From positions 29,747,864 to 29,811,863 of the forward strand of contig NC_031770.1 in the NCBI RefSeq assembly GCF_001522545.3: DNA of 64,000 bases. The letters run 5' to 3'. A model generated the notes under the pieces. It searched no databases. It saw nothing but the letters and a program-made list of their open reading frames with translations, and had not been told where the DNA came from. The position numbers and the translations under genes are program-made. Of the stretch, positions 25,191-35,000 are shown piece after piece; the stretch's first letter is position 1, and the number at the start of each line of letters is the position of its first letter. The stretch is from Parus major. Taxonomy: Eukaryota; Chordata; Aves; Passeriformes; Paridae.

Positions 25191-25208
25191 GGTCCTGTTC
25201 GAAAGCCA
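25191..25208 (-). other. Candidate primer-binding site
   Basis: Five bases inside the 5' LTR the minus strand reads TGGCTTTCGAACAGGACC. It shares 13 of 18 positions with the lysine-tRNA type PBS used by many class II retroviruses. Decayed, so the assignment is tentative. Confidence 0.4.
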
Positions 25209-25213
25209 GATAT

Positions 25214-25510
25214 TAAGAGATGGCCAGCTATTCATGAGTCTTCACAGAAGTAAGAGTGAACACTGTTTATTTCTATCTTTAGCACACCTTTTACAGGGTT
25301 TTACAGGGTCCACAGGCTAAGCAAATTACTATTGGCTAATACACACAGGTTTACATTTTTTCTCCTGTACACAAGGATATTGTTTTGCTTTATTCTCTCT
25401 CTTGCAGGAAAGTTTCAAGGACTTTAGTCTTTAATATCACAACTTATTCCAGAGGCTGGTTTGTGCGGACAGGCCTTTCATGCCCACCTTCTGTTAAAAT
25501 ATTATCTACA
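25214..25510 (-). mobile_element. 5' LTR of the provirus (family A)
   Basis: 297 bp, co-linear with the 3' LTR. Its inner end is mutated (plus strand TA instead of TG). TATA and AATAAA signals are in the same places as in its partner, although the TATA copy has a C substitution. Confidence 0.9.
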
Positions 25511-25564
25511 TGACTCCAGCTCCTCCTGCCATGTGCTGGATTCAAATGGTTGAAGGTACCTGGA

Positions 25565-26066
25565 TGAGCCCGCTTGTGAGCGGAAAAGCCACACTATGAA
25601 AAAGACAGTGTCTACAAAGGAGACAAAGGAGTCTTGCATCTTTATTCGAATAAAGAGAGAGAGTTCACTGGGGCTGTGAACTGTCTTCAGTTTTCTCTCA
25701 AGGTTTCAGAGGGCACAGCCTCCTTTTATAAACTCCTGGCCACATGTTCTCCTCTTTCTTTCCCCGTTGGCTGAGGTACTAGGAAGGTACAGCCTTCCCG
25801 AACTGCCTACCACATTTTTCCTCCTTAAACATGTCATTTTCCCCAAAGTTCAGAAACTTAGGCTTGTGCATGCCCATTTTTCTGTTTCAGGAGTCAAACT
25901 GGGCTCTGTAACAAACCTGTGGCTTGAAGTTGGTAGAGACATTCAGGAGTATTTCAAAGACATTAACACCCATACCCTCACCTGTGGAATTGTTCAGAAA
26001 GACATTAGCACACATCTTTCCTATTATGTAGTCCAGTGGATAACTATGCAAGTATGAGCGGGCTAT
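25565..26066 (-). mobile_element. LTR-like element, unassigned family
   Basis: Read on the minus strand there is a TATA box (complement of 25722-25730) followed by AATAAA (complement of 25641-25646), as in an LTR. The outer limits are marked only by an 8-bp inverted repeat (AGCCCGCT at 25567-25574, AGCGGGCT at 26057-26064). It abuts the provirus. Boundaries and class are uncertain. Confidence 0.35.
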
Positions 26067-26589
26067 GCTGAAGCTTCTCTGCTTAGTAATCAAAATTTAT
26101 TCTAAGCATGTTGGCTAATCTTGTAGCGACCCTTGGGTTAGAATTTGCTTGACAAAATGTATACATGATAGATTATGAGGTAATAAAGAGGAAAGTAGTA
26201 AAAAAACACTGGCATCTACAAACTAGTTACAGGAGTATCATGAAGTGGGCAATATGTGGGTTTGGGTTGTTTTGAAAAAAAAGTTACTGCTTCTTCTCAT
26301 ACCAAGAACTGATTTAAACTAGTATTCACAGATAGGAAATCCAAGAATAAACTACTAAAGAAAAACACTTGATAAGTCTTTTAACCTGCAACAATACTTA
26401 AGAATTTAGACTTAGAAAAACTTTTGAAATTATTTCATGTTCTCACTGATTACAGGCCATTATTTTTACTTCTTCCAAGGAAGGGTTCGTTTCTGCTAAA
26501 TAAAGTATGGAACTAAATAGCGTGTAATGCTTTGCCTCTCGGAGGGCTTAAATTGAGCTTCCTGCAGCGCAGCAGAAGTCCCTCTCATG

Positions 26590-26599
26590 GTTACGTAAC
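26590..26599. promoter_or_regulatory. Palindrome GTTACGTAAC, PAR-bZIP/D-box-like
   Basis: Contains TTACGTAA, the consensus for DBP/TEF/HLF and C/EBP-family dimers. It lies at the upstream edge of the BTBD9 CpG island. Function is inferred from motif only. Confidence 0.45.
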
Positions 26600-26907
26600 G
26601 ACAGGCCCACATTCCCCATTCTCGCAGGGAGACGCTCTCCTGACGCACGAAAGCAGCACACGCACCGAAGAGCAAAAGCTACGCATGCCGCTGCCAAGGA
26701 AACACGGATTTTGAACGCAGCCAAGGAGCAGCGGACAAGGAAGGTTTAAACACGAGTGACTACTTCACAGTCCTGGTGGCCCGGCAGCGCCGCTGTGTCC
26801 CAGCCGCCTGCGCTCCATGGGCGGAACAGGAAATGGGGCGCAGGCGGCGGCGTTCCCGCGGGCGGCGGGACTCACTCCTGTGCCACACACAGACCGTTGC
26901 TCCTCGG

Positions 26908-26933
26908 TGACGTCAGTGCGCCGCCGGGTGACG
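26908..26933. promoter_or_regulatory. Palindromic CRE plus half-site in the BTBD9 promoter
   Basis: A perfect TGACGTCA (26908-26915) is followed by TGACG (26929-26933), 21 bp apart start to start, about two helical turns. It lies some 55-80 bp upstream of the exon 1 donor. Full CREs in CpG islands close to the cap site are typical CREB/ATF targets. Confidence 0.6.
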
Positions 26934-26936
26934 TAT

Positions 26937-26987
26937 GGACGGCGGCGGGACAGGGGTGGGGAGGAGGCCTCGGCGGTGGCGGGGCCG
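26937..26987 (+). other. BTBD9: BTBD9 exon 1 (noncoding; 5' end unknown)
   Basis: Ends at a consensus donor GGGGCCG|GTGAGT (GT at 26988-26989). No BTBD9 coding sequence is present. The 5' limit given is arbitrary, just after the CRE pair, because the cap site cannot be seen. Confidence 0.5.
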
Positions 26988-28790
26988 GTGAGTCCCGCGG
27001 GCATGAGGGGTGCGGCGGCCCCGGCCCCGTGGCCGCCTGGGGTTTCGAGGTGCTGCCGTCGGCGGCTCCTGCCGGGCGCGGGCAGGGCAACGCGGGGCGG
27101 GCCGGGGGTGCGCCCCGTATGGGGAAGGCGCCGGGCCCGTTTGGCGGGGAAGCGATTTCACCTGAAGTGCCTTTTTGTGGAGGCGAGGGAGGGGACGGCC
27201 GAACGGGCTGGGGTCGCCTCCCCTGGCGCCTCCCGAGCTGGGGGTCGGTGGCGGCCCGGGCTACCCCGGGCGCGACCTTGGGCACGTTGCCGGCTCCGGC
27301 CGCCGTCTGTAGTCCGCGCCAGCCTCCTGCCGCCCCCTCGTCTTGCCCCTGGCTGGCTTCTCAAGGCCCTGCTGTGGCCATCTAATTCGAATTTTATTTC
27401 TTAAAAAATATAAGTTCAGTGTTTTGAAGCTCTCGCGGTACTCAAATGTTTTCCCTGATGCTTTGGTGTCGTAGTAGTTTAACCACTCTGCAATTTATGC
27501 ACTATTGTGATTCATTGAAATTACTCTTAGAAGGCATATTTTCAGACTTTAAAATAAACAATTTGATGTTAACTTTTTAGCAATCTGCAGGTGATCCCGC
27601 TTGCCCATCAGTGCTCTTTGCTCATGTTTTTAAAGTGCAGCACACAAACTTTCTTGAAGTCCTGTGCTAGAATCATTTAAGTTTTTATATGTTTTAGGAT
27701 TTAATTTGAGCCTGCTCACAAAGCAGGTGTATTTGATGCGTCTTCTGTTATAAATGTGTAAATCTGGTGCTTGAACTGTTCTGTTGAGATAGTTACTCAA
27801 ATTTAACAAAGACCCCAAGAATTTTCATGAATGGCTTTCTTATATATTTTCATAACACAGGCCAACCTGATATCATGCACTACTTATAGGAAAGATACTT
27901 ACAGATTACATTTTGATCCTCAAAATCCAGGAGACTTTCTTTGACAAAAGCCTGGATCTGATTTGCAGAAGGATTAAGGTGTGGTTACTTTCTAGTTCAT
28001 GAGACTACCTAAAAATTTTTTTTCCTACCTTCTCCTTTGTTCTCTTAAGCATATCCCACAAAGAAAATTAGAGTGACCCTTATGAGTGAATTCATAGATC
28101 AAGGTATCATCTGTTTAGCAAATTAAATACAGTCTATTTTTCCTCCTGGCAGGTTTGATGGGAAGGTTAACAATAATTTATACTTGCTGAGAGAGACATA
28201 TTATGTTGGTTATGTATTTAAGCAAGTCAAACCTCTGTATTTCTCTCTTTCTTAACCCTTCAGTTTTGTTTTGGTTTCCTGTTTAAAAAAAGGTTTGCGC
28301 AATAGAAAGGTCTGCAACTGCCTTAAATTTTGTAAAAAAAGCAACCACCAAAACCCAATCAGAACCCCCAAAACTTTAGCTAAGTAAGAACACTTGGAAA
28401 ATTTTGTCTGTGTAGGGAATAAAGCATGTGTGATTCAGTTTGTATAGACCTGGTTTAATTAGGACACCCTTGTGGGAAAATAGTGTTTTCAGGGATATTA
28501 ATGCTGTAGCAGAAATGTCAGGATGGAATTTTTTGTCTTATAGTGAATATGGCAACATGTTACTGTCTTCTATGATGGTTAAAAATATGAATGGTTAAAA
28601 TTGAATTATGATGACTCAAAATAGAAATACTGTTTTTGTGTTCTAATGTTTTTATAAGTTTTCCCATTAAATTGAAGGGTTTTTAAAGACTTTATTTCTG
28701 CAAAAAGTTGAATTGAGAAGTACATTCAATTTGATCATAATGCTTTGTGCTCATAGTTTCTGATGGTGTATGTTTCATGCATTGTTCCAG
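26988..28790 (+). other. BTBD9 intron 1
   Basis: GC-rich at its start (the CpG island tail), then AT-rich. No exon, repeat family or RNA gene recognised. Confidence 0.5.
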
Positions 28791-28957
28791 GAGATGGTCC
28801 ATTTCTTGCTGTGCAGCTGGATGTTGCTGAATAATGTGTCTATGAGCTTGCTGTTCAATCTGTCTGTTGTTCAGAATGGCGAAGAACCCTAATTTCCCAG
28901 AGGTGGGGAATCTGCCTGCAGGCTATGCTCACTGTAGGTCTTCAGACAGCTTCAGTG
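28791..28957 (+). other. BTBD9: BTBD9 exon 2: 5' UTR with a possible upstream in-frame start
   Basis: Acceptor TTGTTCCAG, donor AGTG|GTGAGT. An ATG at 28876 (A at -3, G at +4) reads 82 nt to the donor and continues in frame through the next exon into the canonical start, adding MAKNPNFPEVGNL and 23 more residues. The same exon has an earlier out-of-frame 32-codon uORF (28794-28892), and an in-frame TGA at 28843-28845 limits any further extension. Whether the upstream ATG is used is unknown. Confidence 0.6.
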
Positions 28958-30520
28958 GTGAGTGGACCCAATGTGTTTTCTTGAGATTTTAATGTTTTTT
29001 GTTGTATGCCATTTTAACCAGGTTAATTTTATAAATGTGTTAATAAATAATCTGCACTAAGTATATTGTTCTTAGTATTTGGCTAAACTTATTCCTTTTC
29101 TTTTGTGACAGGAAAGCATCTGATTGGAATGTAAAATTTTAGCAGTACAGTACTTAAGTGATGGGAATGTGTTTGCAGATGAGCAGGGCATAGCTTCCAA
29201 TACAATTTGAGTCAAAACATTTTTTGGTACTAAATTGCTGTGTAGAATGCTGTGGTTGGGTGGTGTGGGTAGTTTCCATTAATGTTACCATCTGGTTTCC
29301 TTCTAATCCTTTCACAAAGGGTGGGTTGGAGATGCAACTTGAAAATTCTCAGAAGTTCACTTAACCTGAGCTTTCATTTTCTGTATTTAAATATTCATAA
29401 GGGTTGATTATGTTGTTTCTAATTTTGGCTACAAAGTATCAAAAATTGGTTGTTTTTTTTTTTTTTTTTCTCCATTACAATTTTCATTGGGATTCAACTT
29501 TGTTATTGTTATTTAGAAGTACAAAGGAGCTACTGCAGCTAGGGTTTTGACAACTGAAGTATTTACACTTTGAATGTTGAAGTATTTACAGAAAATTTCT
29601 GTTTCCTGTAACAGAATATCAGTCTCAAAGGTGAAGAGTTCAGAGTATTAAAGCCTGTGCTAAAAGCTTTCTGTCATAGAGTCCCGATGAGCGGAAGCAG
29701 CAGCTTCTTTTCATATTCTTCTTTCTTCTTTCTGTTGTTCTTCTTCTGTTGTTGTCCTTCTTTTCCAATACAGGAGGATTCAATTCATAAATCATCCAAT
29801 TAGCTAAAAACACAGTTCTAAAACATTCTTCTTACACCAATCTGGGCTTAATTCTAATGTATGAAAGTCATCTCAGTTCTTACTCAAGATCTATGCATAT
29901 ATTGTGTCTGTTTACGCAAATAATTCTATCTAGAAATACAAGCAATGTTCTTACTATGTTTTTGTTATGTCTGGACCTAAGTTAATTTTGTAGAAGTTAA
30001 CACTAGTGAACTTTAGGGCTTTTTACTAGCTAACACAATCTCTTAAGGCATTGAAGATATATTTCTACTTTCTTAAAACTAAAACTTACGCTCCTACTTC
30101 AAGTCTGTGGCTTAATATATTTTAGTTTCTCTGAAGGTTTTAATTCAATCCTTTCATTCTTTCCTCTTTCTAAGGAACTCAGAGAGGCTTCTATTTCGTG
30201 CATTCCAGCAATTTAGTATGCTTATTTTTCTTATATTTTATTTTCAATTTCTATTACTTTTTTTTTTTAGTTTCATTTGAAGTTCTTTGCGACTGTGTTT
30301 CCACAGTATCTTGATTTTGGGTAAAGTGTTTCCATGTGTTAAAGTGCAAGTAATAATTAATCCCAAGTACAAGTGTTTGGGGATTTTTTACATATTTTCT
30401 GATAGTATCTTTACAGTATTTTATAGTAGAACATGAAAGTGTATTTCTGTCATGATTTTGACTTGATTTATGTGTTAGACGTGTGCAAGGTGTGGCCTTT
30501 TCTTTTTTCTTGTGGTACAA

Positions 30521-30816
30521 TGTGACGGCTATAGCTGTCACTGACCATGACAGACAGTTTAGCTCATTAGGGAATTGAGAAAAACAAGCCCCCAGGTATG
30601 AAAGTGATTAGTTGAATTCAAGCTCAAACAAGGAGACCCCAGCCAATCCCTATGAAACGTGGATGGATACATATCATTGATCAAGTGAGCTAGGCAGTAC
30701 TAAGATCACTGTTGTGTTTTTAAGTGCGGAAATTTGAAGCCCCTATATAAAGGATTGCCCTTCGATAAAGGTTGATAAAGGGCGTTGCTGCGTGATCTTG
30801 GTGTGTTTATGTCACA
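30521..30816 (+). mobile_element. Solo LTR-like element
   Basis: 296 bp with 6-bp inverted ends TGTGAC...GTCACA, a CCAAT box (AGCCAATCC near 30640) and a TATA box (CTATATAAAGG near 30744), in LTR order on the plus strand. The first 20 bases form a near-perfect palindrome. No target duplication is visible. Confidence 0.55.
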
Positions 30817-31198
30817 TTCCTGTCTCTATCATCAGCAGCAGTGTGCCACCTTTCTTTAGCACTTGAAAAGTGGCTAGTAACTGGAGCAGGAAAGATGTCT
30901 CTGGAAATATGGATGGTCATTATCTGAAACAACCAAGCTCTTTTTAAAGAAAAGTAAACTGAAGTGTAATGGTAGAAGCCAATATAATACCTAAATTTGC
31001 TTTTGGATGCTCTTACCATTGAGACTATAGAAAACCTCTGTTACCAAAATAAACCAAATCCATAAAAAGCTAAAACCTGCTGTGAATGAAGAAAAACAAA
31101 AGAATTCCATAGAAAATATGACTAATGCATTTATCTGTTTTGTACATTAGTGGGCAATCACCTAATTTTATGACTGAGAGGTATTAAGGAGTTTGTTT

Positions 31199-31202
<4 letters not shown>

Positions 31203-31229
<27 letters not shown>
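31203..31229. repeat. (AT)n microsatellite
   Basis: Uninterrupted AT dinucleotide array of 27 bases. Confidence 0.95.
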
Positions 31230-31233
<4 letters not shown>

Positions 31234-31807
31234 GAGGGAATAAGAAGTCATCAAGAAAACTGAGTGTACAGAATAAGGAAATTGGATGGTACATTGTAAA
31301 GCTTTTTGCTCTGACAGACTTTGTTATTTATTAAAAGTTACCCTCGTTATTTATTTTCTCCCAATTCTGAAAAGTTGACTAGAATCCTGCAAAAACAGTT
31401 TTTACTTTTCACTGATTCTAGTACTGATTGGAGAGTTAAGACTAAGCTCAACTGCTCACATTGCTTATTTCTATTTTTTGTGTGTGCATTTTAATTCAGA
31501 TAAAATTGCTTTCTAATAGTAACATGATGTAAAATAATTCAGTTTTTAATTCCCTTTGTTGGAAACTTTGTTTTAAATAACAGGGTTGACTAACAAGGTG
31601 ACAATTCTTTGAAATACTTAGCTAGAATTGTTGGTGCCAGCTATGTTGAGTCTGGTTGAAAATGAACTTTCATAGAAAACCTCCTGATTTAATTTTTCTT
31701 GTAATATATGATTACTTAGATTAGTCACAGTTTTGTTATTGTAGTTATGCTTGCTATTCTTAATATTTTTGCCCTGTGTAATACTGCTTGTTTTCTTTGT
31801 CCTTCAG

Positions 31808-32018
31808 GCTACCAGTATCACCATCCCTCCAAGATGAGTAACGGCCACCCTCTTCGTCCATACACGGCTGTGGGGGAGATCGACCATGTTCACATTCTGT
31901 CAGAGCATATTGGTGCTCTAATGAACGGGGAAGAATACAGTGACGTTACCTTTATTGTGGAAAAGAAGCGTTTTCCGGCACACAGAGTGATCCTGGCTGC
32001 TAGATGCCATTATTTCAG
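31808..32018 (+). CDS. BTBD9: BTBD9 exon 3 (canonical start exon)
   Basis: Acceptor CCTTCAG, donor GTGAAG. The canonical ATG is at 31834 (MSNGHPLRPYTAVGEIDHVH); the 26 bases before it are also open in that frame. Encodes the first half of the BTB domain. Confidence 0.96.
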
Positions 32019-35000
32019 GTGAAGTAAGGCTTTTTGTCAGGCTCACAGGAAATTTTTATGCAGATGAGATAAACATTGTTTCTCTATGAACTTTTCAGGG
32101 TGTCTGTCCATTGAGTGTGACCTTTTCTGTGTGAATGTTTCCCAGCACATCAAATCATTGTGTTCAAATAGAAAAAGATAAATACCATGTCACAGTGTTA
32201 TTCTTTTGACCTTCATTAAATTGGATTTTGAAGGTAGTTTTACAAATTCAAGAGAAAGAGAACTTGAAAACATGAAAGTACTACTGCAAAGCTGTTTTGA
32301 TTTCTCAGAGTATAAATGGTGTGTTTCTATGGAATATACTCAGCAGGTTTCATTTTGATGAATTGGAATTAAGCAGAGGATTGGCTGACATAGACTAGAA
32401 TATATATTTTAAAACTAGGAATAATCCTAATCAAACTTTTTTTTTTAAGAGCTGGTCATTTTTCAATAGAAATACATTTAACATTTCGGTGAATTTTGTC
32501 AGAGGGATAAGCTACTAACTAAGCTAAACTCTCTTCCTTATAGAGCATTATTGTATGGAGGAATGAGAGAATCTCAGCCTGAAGCAGAAATTCCTCTTCA
32601 GGACACCACTGCAGAAGCATTTACCATGCTGTTGAAATATATTTACACTGGTCGTGCTACATTACGAGATGAGAAAGAAGAGGTTCTTCTTGACTTCCTA
32701 AGCCTAGCACATAAATACGGATTTCCAGAACTGGAGGATTCCACGTCTGAGTATCTTTGCACAATACTTAATGTTCAGAATGTCTGTATGACTTTTGATG
32801 TTGCCAGTCTTTATTCTCTTCCCAAATTAACTTTTATGTGCTGTATGTTCATGGATAGAAACGCCCAAGAGGTGCTCTCCAGTGAAGGCTTCCTGTCACT
32901 TTCTAAGGTATATCTTTTTTTTTGCACTTTTTTTCCCCCAGGACTGTTAATTTTAATGGCAATGCGATTTTGTGATGAAATACTAATGGGGGAACCAATT
33001 GAAAACTTGTGTTAGTTCATAGTTATCTTATATTTGTGAAACTGTGGCAATTGGAAATGGTCAAGACAAGCTGAACTGAAAATTTTGGCAATCTGTTCTG
33101 AATTTTTTAGATATTGACCAGTAAATATAGCTAAATATAGTATGTCTGTTGGAGTGTTCTAAAAGATGGCATCAGTCAATCTAATTTTAATTTATCTTAC
33201 TTCATCTGTTCCTGGTATAATGTAATTTGGCTTGTGAATGCTGCAGAGTCAAATATAGACTTGAATAGGACAGGATATGCTTTGTTCTAAGGATTCCTTG
33301 ATATAGGCTTCATCAGTGATGGGTGAATTTCTGCTGGGCAAATGGAAGCATTCTGGAGCCTACTGTGATTTATGTTGCTGATTGTCATCATGTTCTGAAT
33401 TTGCAGAATATGATGGTGTGGTAGGTGTTTGGGGTTTTTCTTGTGTTGTTTTTTTTTGTTAGATGCATAAATATTTGTGACTGAGTCAGACTGTTCTATG
33501 AAGTTGAAGTTTTGCACTTACTCTCAAGGGGTCTTTGGGCTGGACATAATAGCGAGTGTTTTCAAGTAGTGTTCACATGAAGCAGCAGAACACTTTGAGT
33601 GATGCTTTAATTGGGTTTTTTTTAAGTGTTTTTTCTTAGGGGAAAAGATGTGAAGGGTCTATTCCTTGAATGAGTGTATGACACTGCAATAAGTTACTCC
33701 TTATATAAGGAGAAAATAAAAATTTTTCTCTCTGTGCTTTGTCATGTTCAGCTTGTTAAGTCTGAGCTCTGAGAGCGTATTGTCAATAAAGAAACGAGCA
33801 AACATCCTGCATCAGGAAGTGCACACTTGAAGGTCTTTGGCATAGCCAGTCTTGGTATATATGAGAGATCTTTCTTTTTTCTAGGCAAGCTCCTGCTAGC
33901 TTCTGCTAGCTAAGTGAAAATCAAAAAGCTATTAGATTATTTTTGTTCTCATTTTGGAGTCAGTGGGTTTTATACATGAGTAAGAGCCACTGGAGTTTTT
34001 ACCTGGTGATTCGTAGTTGGTACCAAAAGACAGAGAAAGATTGTGACAGGACAGAAATCCCAAGTAGTTTGAAATGGTTAAAAGAAATGATTTTTTCATT
34101 TTCATTTCAAGCAACACTTTTTTCTCACCAGTGCCCTTATAGCAACTTAAGTTTAAAGGAATGTTTTGAAGCATACTACCAAGTCCCCAAATTTCTGGTA
34201 ATATTCCAAAGCAAATTTGAACTACTGAATGTTATATTGATTATATTGATGTCAATTTCTTCTAGTGATTTTGTTTTATTGTCTATTGTTTTGGTCATGG
34301 ATTCTGTAATTCTTGCATAACTAGAATAAGCTATAATTTCAGGGAATCACTTCTTTAGAGATTATTTTTAATAGCTACAAGTTAAAATAGACATTAATTT
34401 TTTTTGCCTTATTTAAATTTCCCTTGTTTAAAAAAATAAAATTCAATTTAATTTCTGTTTACTTAGGGGATATATTTTTTGTTCTTATTTCTCTTTTCCA
34501 GGCTGCTCTTCTAAGTATAGTACTGAGAGACTCATTTGCAGCTCCTGAAAAGGACATTTTCCAAGCTTTGATGAACTGGTGTAAACATAACCCCAAGGAA
34601 AACCATGCTGAAATCATGCAAGCAGTACGTTTGCCACTAATGAGTTTAACAGAACTTCTGAATGTTGTAAGACCTTCTGGGTTGTTGTCACCTGATGCCA
34701 TCCTAGATGCCATTAAGATTCGTTCTGAGAGTCGTGACATGGACCTCAACTACAGGGGCATGTTAAGTAAGCATGAAGTTCTTTGTTTGTTTCCTTCTCA
34801 TTTAGTGACTGTGGTTATCTGGAGGATATGGTTAATTTGTGCTTTGAGTTTTCATCTATTACTGTGTGTTATAAAAGATCTGCAGTATGAAACATCTTGT
34901 TATGTAACTGTTCATGTCATTTTTATTTCTCGATATTAGACATTTATTTTCTTGCTTTGTATCTCAGATATTGTTCAAACATGAATGTAATACTATTTTC

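Larger units (their letters stand above)
19593..25510 (-). mobile_element. Degraded endogenous retrovirus (class II/ERVK-like), minus orientation
   Basis: Two LTRs of equal length (297 bp; 19593-19889 and 25214-25510) bound this element. A polypurine tract lies beside the left LTR (complement of plus 19890-19910), so the provirus reads right to left. Inside, from its own 5' end, come a candidate primer-binding site, a gag 5' stub, about 2.5 kb of AT-rich sequence without coding signal, and an env remnant. Most of gag and all recognisable pol are missing. A 345-bp solo LTR of another family sits in env. No flanking target duplication is visible. The TM ectodomain resembles alpharetroviral-type avian envelopes. 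Confidence 0.88.
26750..27370. promoter_or_regulatory. BTBD9 CpG-island promoter
   Basis: Very GC- and CpG-rich block with a consensus exon-1 donor at its centre. No TATA box. Flanked by AT-rich sequence on both sides. Confidence 0.8.
28958..31807 (+). other. BTBD9 intron 2
   Basis: Holds a 17-base T run (29453-29469), a pyrimidine-rich stretch (29708-29765), a solo LTR (30521-30816) and a TA microsatellite (31203-31229). Otherwise nothing recognised. Confidence 0.5.

Noticed and set aside
26756..27404. Open frames of 195-209 codons in the BTBD9 CpG island
   Set aside because: They are Gly/Ala/Pro/Arg-rich, overlap in several frames and reflect GC composition, not coding constraint.
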